DNA of 64,000 bases from Euryarchaeota archaeon UBA19 (GTDB lineage: Archaea; Thermoplasmatota; Poseidoniia; Poseidoniales; Thalassarchaeaceae), in contig DAPQ01000075.1 of NCBI GenBank assembly GCA_002502175.1, positions 1 through 64,000 of the forward strand, written 5' to 3'. This document shows positions 28,672 through 37,000 of this stretch, piece after piece. Numbering within the stretch: position 1 is the first letter of the stretch; the number at the start of each line of letters is the position of its first letter. The notes under the pieces were generated by a model, which saw only the letters and a program-made list of their open reading frames with translations, had not been told where the DNA came from and did no database searches. The translations under genes and the position numbers were made by a program.

Positions 28672-29808
28672 ACGGCGCCTATCTCTTGCTTCATTGATGA
28701 TGTCATCAGTGATCGATACGCCGCTAGCCAAATCTTCCTTCAATTCATTTAGTTGCTTTTTGGTAGAGCGCGATAGCTTATTCGGCATTGAGAGTTTTAA
28801 CAGAACCATTACCGCACCTCTTCCTCTGCCACCTCTTGGATAAGGTAAGCCTCGATTTGGTATTGTAACAGTCTCTCCTGGTTTTGAACCTGGGCTAATA
28901 CTAACAGTTAGATTTGAATCATCGATGTGTGGAATTTCAATATTTGTCCCTAACACAAGGTCAACATAACTTACTGGAAGAGCCATCAACAAATCCGAAC
29001 CATCTCTTTCAAACCAATCATGCTCTTCTACCTCAATTTCAATGTACAAATTACCTGGTTTTCCATTTTGATGCCTAGGAGATTCTCCGTGCCCACTCAA
29101 TCTCAATCTAGTTCCACTCTCAATACCTGCAGGGACACTAAATTTGACTTTCTTTGGTTGTTCGGCTCGTCCTTCCCCATTACAATTTTTACACGGATTT
29201 TGGATGATTTTACCATCGCCTCCACATGCTCTGCAATCCTGGGTTACTTGTTGTTGGAAAGGACCTATTCTTTCTATCCGAGTTAGCCTCCCTCTTCCAT
29301 CACAAGTTGGACAAACCCTGACACCATCAGGCGTTTGGGAACCACTTCCCTCACAACTATCACAACGATTCAATACGTCGATTTCTATTTCGTCATCAAG
29401 TCCAGTAAAGGCATCTTGGAAACTAATCACATGGCGAATCAGAAGGTCGGCCCCTCGTGAAGATCGTTGTCTAGAACCGCCGCCGAAAAGAGATGAGAAA
29501 ATCGAGTCAAAACCACCTCCGAATAAGTCGTCGATACTGATATTGACACCTTGGAACCCTCCTGCCCCCCATGGTGATCCACCAGGGCGATCATGGCCGA
29601 ACATGTCGTACTTTCTTCTTTCATCCGGATTAGATAGAATAGCGTATGCTTCCTGTACTTCCTTGAAGCGGGCTTCCGCCTCAGGGTCATCTGGATTCTT
29701 ATCCGGATGAAATTCTCTAGCCTTGGAGCGGAAGGCTTTCTTGATATCAGAGTCAGACGCTTTCCGGTCTAACCCTAATACCTCATAGTAGTCTCTCTTC
29801 TGACTCAA
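28666..29808 (-). CDS. dnaJ: Chaperone DnaJ (Hsp40, type I)
   Basis: Co-chaperone that delivers unfolded proteins to DnaK and stimulates its ATPase. The J domain at residues 4-70 contains HPDKN. A Gly/Phe-rich linker (GGSPWGAGGFQG) follows, then the zinc-binding region with four CxxCxGxG-type repeats (CDSCEGSG, CPTCDGRG, CRACGGDG, CKNCNGEG), then the two C-terminal substrate-binding beta domains (RLSGHGESPRH). The architecture is the full bacterial type I form. No dnaK or grpE is adjacent. Archaeal DnaJ/DnaK systems are generally regarded as acquired from bacteria. Confidence 0.97.
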   Translation of the reverse strand: MSQKRDYYEVLGLDRKASDSDIKKAFRSKAREFHPDKNPDDPEAEARFKEVQEAYAILSNPDERRKYDMFGHDRPGGSPWGAGGFQGVNISIDDLFGGGFDSIFSSLFGGGSRQRSSRGADLLIRHVISFQDAFTGLDDEIEIDVLNRCDSCEGSGSQTPDGVRVCPTCDGRGRLTRIERIGPFQQQVTQDCRACGGDGKIIQNPCKNCNGEGRAEQPKKVKFSVPAGIESGTRLRLSGHGESPRHQNGKPGNLYIEIEVEEHDWFERDGSDLLMALPVSYVDLVLGTNIEIPHIDDSNLTVSISPGSKPGETVTIPNRGLPYPRGGRGRGAVMVLLKLSMPNKLSRSTKKQLNELKEDLASGVSITDDIINEARDRRRS

Positions 29809-29861
29809 GCGACCACCACAACCAATGCTCCAACGCGCCTGTTTTCAACCCATTGGAATGC

Positions 29862-30725
29862 TTACAGAAAAGCGCCGCAACTACTACAGTATGCAGTGCC
29901 GCTATTGTTTACCGCTCCGCACTCTTGGCAGGAAATTACAGATTGTGCAATGGATGAGGGAACTGCGGGCTGCCATTGAGAGTCTTCCATTGCATCCCAG
30001 TTAGTTTCTGAAGAGGGTGATTTTGATTTCTTTGCTGCAGCTTTTTCAGCTTTGGCAGCAGCCTTTGCGGCTATTTTCTCCGCTTTAGCAGCAGCCTTTG
30101 CTTCCTTCTTAGCTTGTTTTATTGCCCTCTTTTCGTCTTTTGCAATCTGCTTTTCTCGGCGGGCTAATTCTTTTGCAAGGCGTCGTTGAGCGGAAGCTTC
30201 TGCACTGGCTCCTAACGCTCCCGCAGGCTTGTTGTCTTCTTCTGATTGAGTTGCGTTCGTATCGGAATTATATGATACACCTTCCACTTGTACATCTACA
30301 TCCATCCGCGAATCTTCCGAATCTAGTTCGAGTTCGGAGCCTTCTTTATTCAAATCCGATATTCTACCACTCATTCTCTTTTGAAATCTTAAGCCCGCTC
30401 TCCCTCTAGGTTCACTACGGGCTTGAGCCTCCAATTTTTCCAATGCGGAATCCCCACGACTCCACAGACCTTTATCCTCAAGTCGGTACATACTTGATAG
30501 CCCCTTGATTGCACTAGAACGATGATATTCGTGGTCCTCAACAACTCGATACTTTAGATACATGATTATTCCTAAAATTACCGCAATCGTGTGAATAATC
30601 GCTTGGGCGATTAAGTCTTGTTTGAGTAATTCCTCGATGTTTGGTAGCCCAAACCTAAGCGCTACCACACATATTGTAGGCGCTAGAAGCAACCCCGCGC
30701 TAATCAACGGAGAACGCTGTGCCAT
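29862..30725 (-). CDS. Membrane protein with Lys/Ala-rich helix and C-terminal zinc ribbon
   Basis: Not recognised (287 residues from the favoured start). Two N-terminal membrane helices (LISAGLLLAPTICVVALRFG; AIIHTIAVILGIIMYL) are followed by a long cytoplasmic region. That region has an acidic stretch, then about 60 residues rich in Lys and Ala (AKKEAKAAAKAEKIAAKAAA) likely to form a single charged helix, and finally a zinc ribbon (CQECGAVN...CSSCGAFL). The ATG at 30725 is chosen; an upstream start at 30791 would run into the divergent UPF0201 gene. Lies 53 nt beyond the dnaJ start on the same strand. Confidence 0.72.
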   Translation of the reverse strand: MAQRSPLISAGLLLAPTICVVALRFGLPNIEELLKQDLIAQAIIHTIAVILGIIMYLKYRVVEDHEYHRSSAIKGLSSMYRLEDKGLWSRGDSALEKLEAQARSEPRGRAGLRFQKRMSGRISDLNKEGSELELDSEDSRMDVDVQVEGVSYNSDTNATQSEEDNKPAGALGASAEASAQRRLAKELARREKQIAKDEKRAIKQAKKEAKAAAKAEKIAAKAAAKAEKAAAKKSKSPSSETNWDAMEDSQWQPAVPSSIAQSVISCQECGAVNNSGTAYCSSCGAFL

Positions 30726-30820
30726 AGACGCGCCTCGCAAATCAATGGTTTGAATTATTCGTGAACATGGGAGGCGGATTATCCACAGCAATCATGACCT
30801 ATGCACATCCTCGGTTAGGT

Positions 30821-31339
30821 ATGGAACCGGAGATTACTGTCTCCACCATAGTCAAAACCCATGAAAATTTCACACTTGTCAAGAAGGCAATTAAGTCACT
30901 ATTTCCTGATTGGGATTGCGAAATTACGGCGGAGGGTGAAAGTTATCCAGTCACCAGAGAGGATTCCAAACTTTCTGGAAATTCTCAATCTTTAACTGGT
31001 ATAATCGAATATTGCTCAACTAATCGGATTTTAGATACTGCATTTGATGCTATGACGATGAACCTACAGGGAGATTCCACTCATTTTCAATTATCTAGAC
31101 AGGCTGCATTTGTAGGCAAGGTTGCATTTGTAGTAGAGGAAGTGCCTCTCGGAGGAGTTATGAAAGTATCATTACAAGGTGAAGACCTGGGGTTGTGGCT
31201 TGAGCAAGCTACCTGGCATGAGGGCAGAAATAACATACCAAGAAGTCTAGGCGATGACCTCAGTATGGACGAGGATGGAACTCCTGTAGAATGGTTTGAT
31301 AATAAGGGCAATAGAACCATGAATTCAAATCAAGAATAG
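30821..31339 (+). CDS. UPF0201 family protein
   Basis: Matches the archaeal UPF0201 family, small proteins with a fold related to ribosomal L5 and likely to bind RNA. The chain runs VSTIVKTHENFTLVKKAIKSLFPDWDCEI, and the signature FQLSRQAAFVGKVAFVVEEVPLGGVMKVSL corresponds to the conserved F-x-L-x-K-Q-A-A-x-x-G-K-V segment. The true start is uncertain: ATG at 30821 (MEPEITVS) is used, ATG at 30794 is possible, and the longer form from 30761 looks unlikely. A charged C-terminal tail (SMDEDGTPVEWFDNKG) is extra compared with the core family. Its end overlaps the convergent Pcp-Nudix gene by 10 nt. Function unknown. Confidence 0.78.
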   Translation: MEPEITVSTIVKTHENFTLVKKAIKSLFPDWDCEITAEGESYPVTREDSKLSGNSQSLTGIIEYCSTNRILDTAFDAMTMNLQGDSTHFQLSRQAAFVGKVAFVVEEVPLGGVMKVSLQGEDLGLWLEQATWHEGRNNIPRSLGDDLSMDEDGTPVEWFDNKGNRTMNSNQE

Positions 31340-32328
31340 GGAATTCCTGATTCCATCCACTCCTCAATCAAAGGTTCATCGGCTGGAAGCCACTTTACAC
31401 TATTGAGTGAAGATTGGTCTAACCACGAAATCAAATCGTGTTCTTTTGCAACAATAGATTCCTGATCAACAACTCCACAATCCCAGATAGACAATGAAAT
31501 GAATCGATCCTCGTACTCATATTCAAGAGATGCAACTCTACTTTTTGGGTTAACAATGATTCCTAATTCTTCGATGATTTCCCTCCGTAATGCCTCCTTC
31601 TCAGTTTCACCTTCATCGATCTTACCTCCTGGAAATTCCCACCAACCAGCCCAAACATCTTGGGGCGGTCTCCTACAAGCTAAAATACGCCTTTCAGAAT
31701 CAAACAAGAGAGCACCTACGACTTCTAACTTAGGTTTAGATGCCAGTGTTTTGATAATACGAGAAATGACTTCCATTTGCCTTGTATGTGAAATCTCAGA
31801 TTCTGGCGGCAAATGGATAAAAATTGCTGGTGTTTTTTCACCCATTAATTCTATCGAATTTAATGTCCTGTAGATTGTTTCGTTACAGACAAATTGACCA
31901 GCAGAATTGCTCCAAACTACATCTTCATCATTTTCAAATTCCTCATCCAAAATATGCTTTGAAACCGTTGTTTGGTACTTTTCAGGCCCTAGCTCGAGGA
32001 TGATTTCTTCGACCATTCTTCCCGAGTTATCTGGAATCCTAAATTTAGAGTAATTATGAGCCCACCTTTCCAATGAAATTTCCTTTCTAGATTCGGCCAA
32101 TCCTAGTTGGATGATTGCGTCATATTTCTCTCCATGCTCAATTAGGTTGGATACTCTTCGTGAACCCTCTTCATCACATGTCAATAATTCAGTTTCTAAT
32201 TTTATTCCATTAATTCCAGTAGATTCGAAAGCCAACATTATTTTCTTTGACATATTCTCATCGTGTCCTCCAAATTCTGGGAATGATGTAAGCAGAACTC
32301 TGGGTTTCACGTGCCACCGAAGGGCCAT
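31330..32328 (-). CDS. Pyroglutamyl peptidase - Nudix hydrolase fusion
   Basis: Two enzymes in one 332-residue chain. Residues 1 to about 200 are a pyrrolidone-carboxylate peptidase (C15). It keeps the N-terminal strand VLLTSFPEFGGHDEN, the EISLERWAHN region with the catalytic Glu, SAGQFVCNETIY with the Cys, and FIHLPP with the His. It would remove N-terminal pyroglutamate from peptides. Residues about 205-332 are a Nudix domain with a full box, GGKIDEGETEKEALRREIIEELGI; together with ILACRRPPQDVWAGWWEFPGG it resembles MutT-like nucleotide sanitising enzymes. No stop or frameshift separates the halves. The joint role is unknown. Confidence 0.85.
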   Translation of the reverse strand: MALRWHVKPRVLLTSFPEFGGHDENMSKKIMLAFESTGINGIKLETELLTCDEEGSRRVSNLIEHGEKYDAIIQLGLAESRKEISLERWAHNYSKFRIPDNSGRMVEEIILELGPEKYQTTVSKHILDEEFENDEDVVWSNSAGQFVCNETIYRTLNSIELMGEKTPAIFIHLPPESEISHTRQMEVISRIIKTLASKPKLEVVGALLFDSERRILACRRPPQDVWAGWWEFPGGKIDEGETEKEALRREIIEELGIIVNPKSRVASLEYEYEDRFISLSIWDCGVVDQESIVAKEHDLISWLDQSSLNSVKWLPADEPLIEEWMESGIPYS

Positions 32329-32395
32329 CCATAGTTGTGTCTTGCGTGGTCAAAGAATCGTCATATTCATTCGCCAAAGGCCTGACCATGGGGTA

Positions 32396-32725
32396 ATGAC
32401 TGCGGATTACGTCGTTGAGGTTGTCGACGATGAGGTGGATGGCGCAGGTCCATTAGGCGTCGTCAGAGTGATCTGGTACGAAATTAGTGGTGGCATAGGT
32501 CCATGGGGTGCATTGAGGCCATTAATCGCCATCGCTTTGGCATTGATACCTTTCTTATTCATTGGCCAACATTTCAATAGACAACATCGAAAAGCCGCTA
32601 GTTGGTTTGCAGTTCAATTTCCACTAATCCTTACCGTTGTATTATGGCCTGTACTCTACATTTGGTCTATTGGCGATGCCTGGTGGGTTTCAAGCGGAAT
32701 AGTCGCACGGGCCGAATCGAGTTAG
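32396..32725 (+). CDS. Small two-helix membrane protein
   Basis: A 109-residue protein not recognised. It begins MTADYVVEVVDDEVDGAG with an acidic N-terminal region that includes a short beta-like part (LGVVRVIWYEISGG). Two membrane helices follow (LIAIALALIPFLFIGQ; FPLILTVVLWPVLYIWSI) with a basic loop between (NRQHRKAA). The start is the ATG at 32396; the same frame stays open further upstream but lies over the oppositely oriented Pcp-Nudix gene. Its stop codon overlaps the ribosome binding site of trhO, pointing to translational coupling. Confidence 0.7.
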   Translation: MTADYVVEVVDDEVDGAGPLGVVRVIWYEISGGIGPWGALRPLIAIALALIPFLFIGQHFNRQHRKAASWFAVQFPLILTVVLWPVLYIWSIGDAWWVSSGIVARAESS

Positions 32726-32731
32726 GTGATC
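32725..32731 (+). promoter_or_regulatory. Ribosome binding site for trhO (GGTGATC)
   Basis: GGTGATC is a 7-base match to the archaeal 16S anti-Shine-Dalgarno and begins at the last base of the preceding stop codon. It fixes the trhO start at the ATG at 32734 rather than the upstream in-frame ATG at 32602, which lies within the preceding gene. Confidence 0.65.
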
Positions 32732-32733
32732 GA

Positions 32734-33555
32734 ATGACTGCTGAAATCGTCAATATTGCCGGATATCGCTTCGTTGACCTTCCAGATCGAGACAAGCTTC
32801 GTGCCCCCTTCAAATCAACTTGTGATGAACTAGGTTTACTAGGTACAATTTTGTTAAGCCATGAAGGAATCAATTTCTTCCTCTCTGGAAAACAATCCGC
32901 AATTGACCATTTTTTGAAATACCTAGAATCTGATAACAGGTTCAAGGGAATTCCAATTAAGATATCCTATAGTGATAGGATGTCATTTAGAAGGATGAAT
33001 GTTAGATTGAAGAACGAAATTATTTCCCTTGGTCTAGATTCTATACGCCCTGCAGAATCAACTGGTGAATCGATCACACCTCATGAATTCAAAACATGGT
33101 TGGACCAAGGTAGAGAAATTGTTGTTCTAGACACTAGAAATGATTACGAGGTTCGATTAGGTACATTCGAAGGAGCAATCGACCTCAATTTATCCACTTT
33201 CCGTGCCTTTCCCGATGCTGTTTCAGAGGCTGAAATTGACAAAAATGAGACTGTGGTAATGTTCTGCACAGGCGGCATCCGTTGTGAAAAAGCTAGTGCG
33301 GTTATGATGCAACAGGGATGGTCGGACGTCAGACAATTGGAGGGAGGTATACTCGGCTACTTCGAAGAGGTCGGCGGAGACCATTGGAATGGAGATTGTT
33401 TCGTATTTGATAGAAGGGTTGCTGTAGATCCAGCATTAGAAGAGACCACAACTCAGATGTGCTGGGCTTGCAGAGAACCACTAACCGAAGAAGAAATGCA
33501 AAGCGAACAATATGTTGTTACCAAATCTTGCCCGTATTGTATTGTGGAAAACTAG
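32734..33555 (+). CDS. trhO: tRNA uridine(34) hydroxylase TrhO (YceA family, rhodanese domain)
   Basis: TrhO-type enzymes add oxygen-dependent 5-hydroxyl groups to U34 of tRNAs. The N-terminal acylphosphatase-like domain (ELGLLGTILLSHEGINFFLSG) precedes a rhodanese domain with VVLDTRNDYEVRLG and the active-site loop FCTGGIRCEKA, whose first cysteine is about residue 178. A C-terminal stretch has two CxxC pairs (CWAC and CPYC) that probably bind zinc. The length of 273 residues is normal. The family is common in bacteria and eukaryotes, so bacterial origin is likely. Its end overlaps the convergent unknown gene by 4 nt. Confidence 0.9.
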   Translation: MTAEIVNIAGYRFVDLPDRDKLRAPFKSTCDELGLLGTILLSHEGINFFLSGKQSAIDHFLKYLESDNRFKGIPIKISYSDRMSFRRMNVRLKNEIISLGLDSIRPAESTGESITPHEFKTWLDQGREIVVLDTRNDYEVRLGTFEGAIDLNLSTFRAFPDAVSEAEIDKNETVVMFCTGGIRCEKASAVMMQQGWSDVRQLEGGILGYFEEVGGDHWNGDCFVFDRRVAVDPALEETTTQMCWACREPLTEEEMQSEQYVVTKSCPYCIVEN

Positions 33556-34037
33556 AATCCTTCAGGCAACTCCATCGGACTAAACAGATGACCTGGGCTT
33601 GTTGCTTCGGCCATTTGAATTCTCAATCTCATTTCCCAATCTCGAAGTAATGTCAGAGCAGAAGAAAATGGAATCTCTGCACCGTTGATGATCACTCTCA
33701 TCATAGTATCCAAGATATCCATTCTATCTTCATCTAGTGTCCCAAGCAGTTTATCCAACGGAAAAGAATCTATTGTAGGCACAGTCAAATCTGTATCTAT
33801 CTTCCACGCTTCAGAGATATTTTTTGGGATTTGTTCCCCACTTGCAGATGCCGCCCGTTCAAGTGATTCTAATAGTGCTCGAATGTATTTTGAGACAACT
33901 AAGGATACTTCAATCACAGGTAGGTTATACTGTTTGACGAAATTTACCATGTTTTCTTGCAGAAATAGCAATCTTTCCTCGATTGGGGCATCAACCCCTG
34001 GTATCTTGGCATTCTCGTCCACAGTCAATCCTCGCAA
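33552..34037 (-). CDS. Conserved-looking helical protein of unknown function
   Basis: Not recognised (161 residues). The sequence is mostly predicted alpha-helix (ERLLFLQENMVNFVKQYNLP; SLVVSKYIRALLESLERAA; DRMDILDTMMRVIING) with no membrane segment, cysteine cluster or known motif. The composition is balanced, as expected for a soluble cytoplasmic protein. It follows the giant TSP3 gene on the same strand with a 33-nt gap, and overlaps the 3' end of trhO by 4 nt tail to tail. Confidence 0.7.
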   Translation of the reverse strand: MRGLTVDENAKIPGVDAPIEERLLFLQENMVNFVKQYNLPVIEVSLVVSKYIRALLESLERAASASGEQIPKNISEAWKIDTDLTVPTIDSFPLDKLLGTLDEDRMDILDTMMRVIINGAEIPFSSALTLLRDWEMRLRIQMAEATSPGHLFSPMELPEGF

Positions 34038-34070
34038 ACCTTACTGATGAAACAACCGAATAGGTTGCCC

Positions 34071-37000
34071 TCAATTTGTTGTTCGGTCATCATATCGAAT
34101 TGGCGAACCCGAATTTCCACGAACTCCATCTAACATATCGTCTTCGATTTCGAAGAAATCGTTAGCCCAATCGCCATCTGTGTCCCAATTGGTGGGGTCG
34201 GTTCCATCGGCAATTTGATCTCCATCAATATCAATGATCCACCAACCCCATACAAATTCACCCAATCCAGTGTTTGGATAGTGATATCGATCTCCAGCAA
34301 AGCGTTGGTAGTTATCAGTCCAGGCACCATTAACGTGTACCTCGTCATCAGATTCGTCTAGGTATTGATAATCCACATCATTATCATTTACGATGTGTGC
34401 ATAGAGTAAATCGTCATTATTTATTTTGTACATCCTCATGTAATTGCTCTGTAAGGCAGCAGCTCCTCCACAAGTTCCTAGCAGAGATTCCCTTAGTTGC
34501 CACCACTCCTGAACAATATTTCCTGAACAGTCGTATAGATTCGCCTGCCTTACCAAAGTTGGAGATGAGAGTGTTGCATTTACTACTCCGTAGTATTCTT
34601 GGAAGTTATTATAGGGCACGTAGACACAATTCCCTCCAGTACAATCCCAACCTCCATCGTTATCTGCGTCTTGTCCGGCATCGTTAGGGTCAGTCGCATC
34701 GTGAGTGAACCATGTATACTCTAAATCAGGTCTAGCAATGGTTCCCCCATTTACCTTCACAGGTTTCAGAACATTCGGAGTAACTTGATGCCAGACTACA
34801 GAGATTTCTAGATAAGACGACCAATTATCATTAGTCTCATTCCAACCTCGATAGTACTCGTAAAAGTCAGGCATCATATCTCCATCGGTATCATTGTCAA
34901 GGGGATTTGTTCCATATTTGAATACCTCGCGGCCATCTGAAAGATTGAGATTCTGTACATAATCAACCACAATACCTCCACTAAATACTGGCTCCATTAC
35001 CATGGAATCGTCATCGCTATCCAATTCCAACGGATGAGTTCCGTTATTGTATTCCATTAGGTTCGTGAAGTATAATTCAGAGTTAGAAGGAATAATTTGT
35101 TGATTGGCGCGAGCGGGAGTAAATTCTCTATTTTCCCAAACTCCTTGTTCTGCAGGGATGTCGAAAATTGTCCTGTCATACCAACCATCAGCATCTGGAT
35201 CGTAATCAATATCCAACGGATTTAGTGGATTCAATGACCAACGATAGTCGTTGACTGGTAACCATTCCCCGTATATTGAGTAGCAAAATTCCCAACCATC
35301 TGGTAAACCATCGCTATCCGAATCTGAATTTGTTGGGTCTGAAACACCTGCGAGACTGAAATTAAAATTATCAGGATCTATTGCGTTAATCAGACCAGCC
35401 CTATCACTTGATTCAATGTCCTTGGTCGAAAATAGAATCCACAATTGATCTGCTGCCGCCTGCTCGGACATACCTCTTTCTTGCATGTATGCGGTGATGG
35501 TATCCTGACCGTACGAAACCAACCCTGTTCCATTGGGAATTGTGTCGATAGCCGAGCGCTTACCGTATACACGAGCATCATACTCAGCTAGGTTATCGAA
35601 GGATTCAGAATCTGAAATATACCCATCCCCATTACAATCGAACGAGTCATCATCACTATCGACATTGATATCGGTGTCTGTGAGTGGATTCATCGTCCAG
35701 ATGTTATCCTCCAAATCCCATTCCGTGAACCAATATTCATATCCATCACTCATACCATCTCTATCGGTATCATCAGAATTAGGATCTGTGATACCAAGTA
35801 AAGCAAGGAGAAGTGGTTTAGCGGGCTCTCCGTTTTGCCAATCATCGAATTGCTCTAGTGCGATTTCCGCTCTACCTTCCTTGTTGAATAGAATACGATA
35901 GACTCGATTTACTGCTTCATCCGGGTCTAGAGATTCTGCTTCTTCCCATAATCTAGGTGCGTCAGGAGGAGAAAGGCCTCCGTTCTGTGGATTTTTATTT
36001 GTAAGGTTCAATTCGACTAAATCCGTGATGCCATCTCGATCTGAATCATAATTACCATCACCTGCGATAAGCGGGTTAAGAGTCCATGTTTCATCCGTCG
36101 CATTCCATCTTGTGAACATTAATTCAATCCCATCAAGTAACCCATCTCCATCGGTATCAGGCTCATTGGGGTCTGCGGTATAACCTCTGAGTTGTATGTC
36201 TTCTTCACTGAGGAAAGTTCCGAAAGAGAGTGTCGATTCCGCCGACAGCCAAGGGGTAGCAAGTAATTCTCCTCCCACATGAAGTAAGTAAAATTGAGGG
36301 ACTGTTGTAAGATCGTCTATTTCACTCAAATTGCCGTCAATTACGTTATACTCTTCCCAATTATTCATCCCATCTCCATCGGGGTCCCCGACTTGATCAC
36401 CTTCGTTGACAGGATTTAATGTCCAGGATTCATCGAATAAACTCCAACGCGCGTGATAGAATTCCCATCCGTCTGGAATGCCATCCCTATCAGAATCAGA
36501 ATCAAGTGGGTTAGCGGCGCCGACATCCTCACTCGTCGTACCATTGACTAGGCTACGATATGCAGTACTTGTTTGGTCACCGAATGAATCGCCTGCAAAT
36601 CCTAACCAAGATTCATGAGTAAGTAAAGTTGTGAAGTTTTCAGGGAAAGCAAGTCCCGAATCAGTAGAATCTGAATAGATGATTTGGTCCTTAAGGTGGT
36701 ATTCAAGCCAATTTACAAGGCTCTCGTTGAGGTCAAGTACTCCATCGTGGTTAACATCAAATCCATCTCCATCTGGATTATTAAGAGCATCCGAGCCATT
36801 TAGAGGATTTATACCGCGATTATTTCTACCCCATGAACATTGATAGCGAGCTTCCCAGCCATCTGGTAAAGAATCACCATCTGAATCAGGATTGTTTGGA
36901 TCTGTCTTCGTCCAAGTCAAGGCAGCACTAGCATTTTCTCCATGGGTTGGTAAACCCTCTAATGCAACACTTTCTACATATAGACCCCATTTGTATTCAC

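Noticed and set aside
29823..29852. CCAATG...CATTGG inverted repeat upstream of dnaJ
   Set aside because: Six-bp arms separated by a long spacer; such pairs are expected by chance and no other copy was seen.
32602..32733. N-terminal extension of trhO
   Set aside because: It overlaps the preceding membrane-protein gene in another frame, and a strong ribosome binding site fixes the start at 32734.
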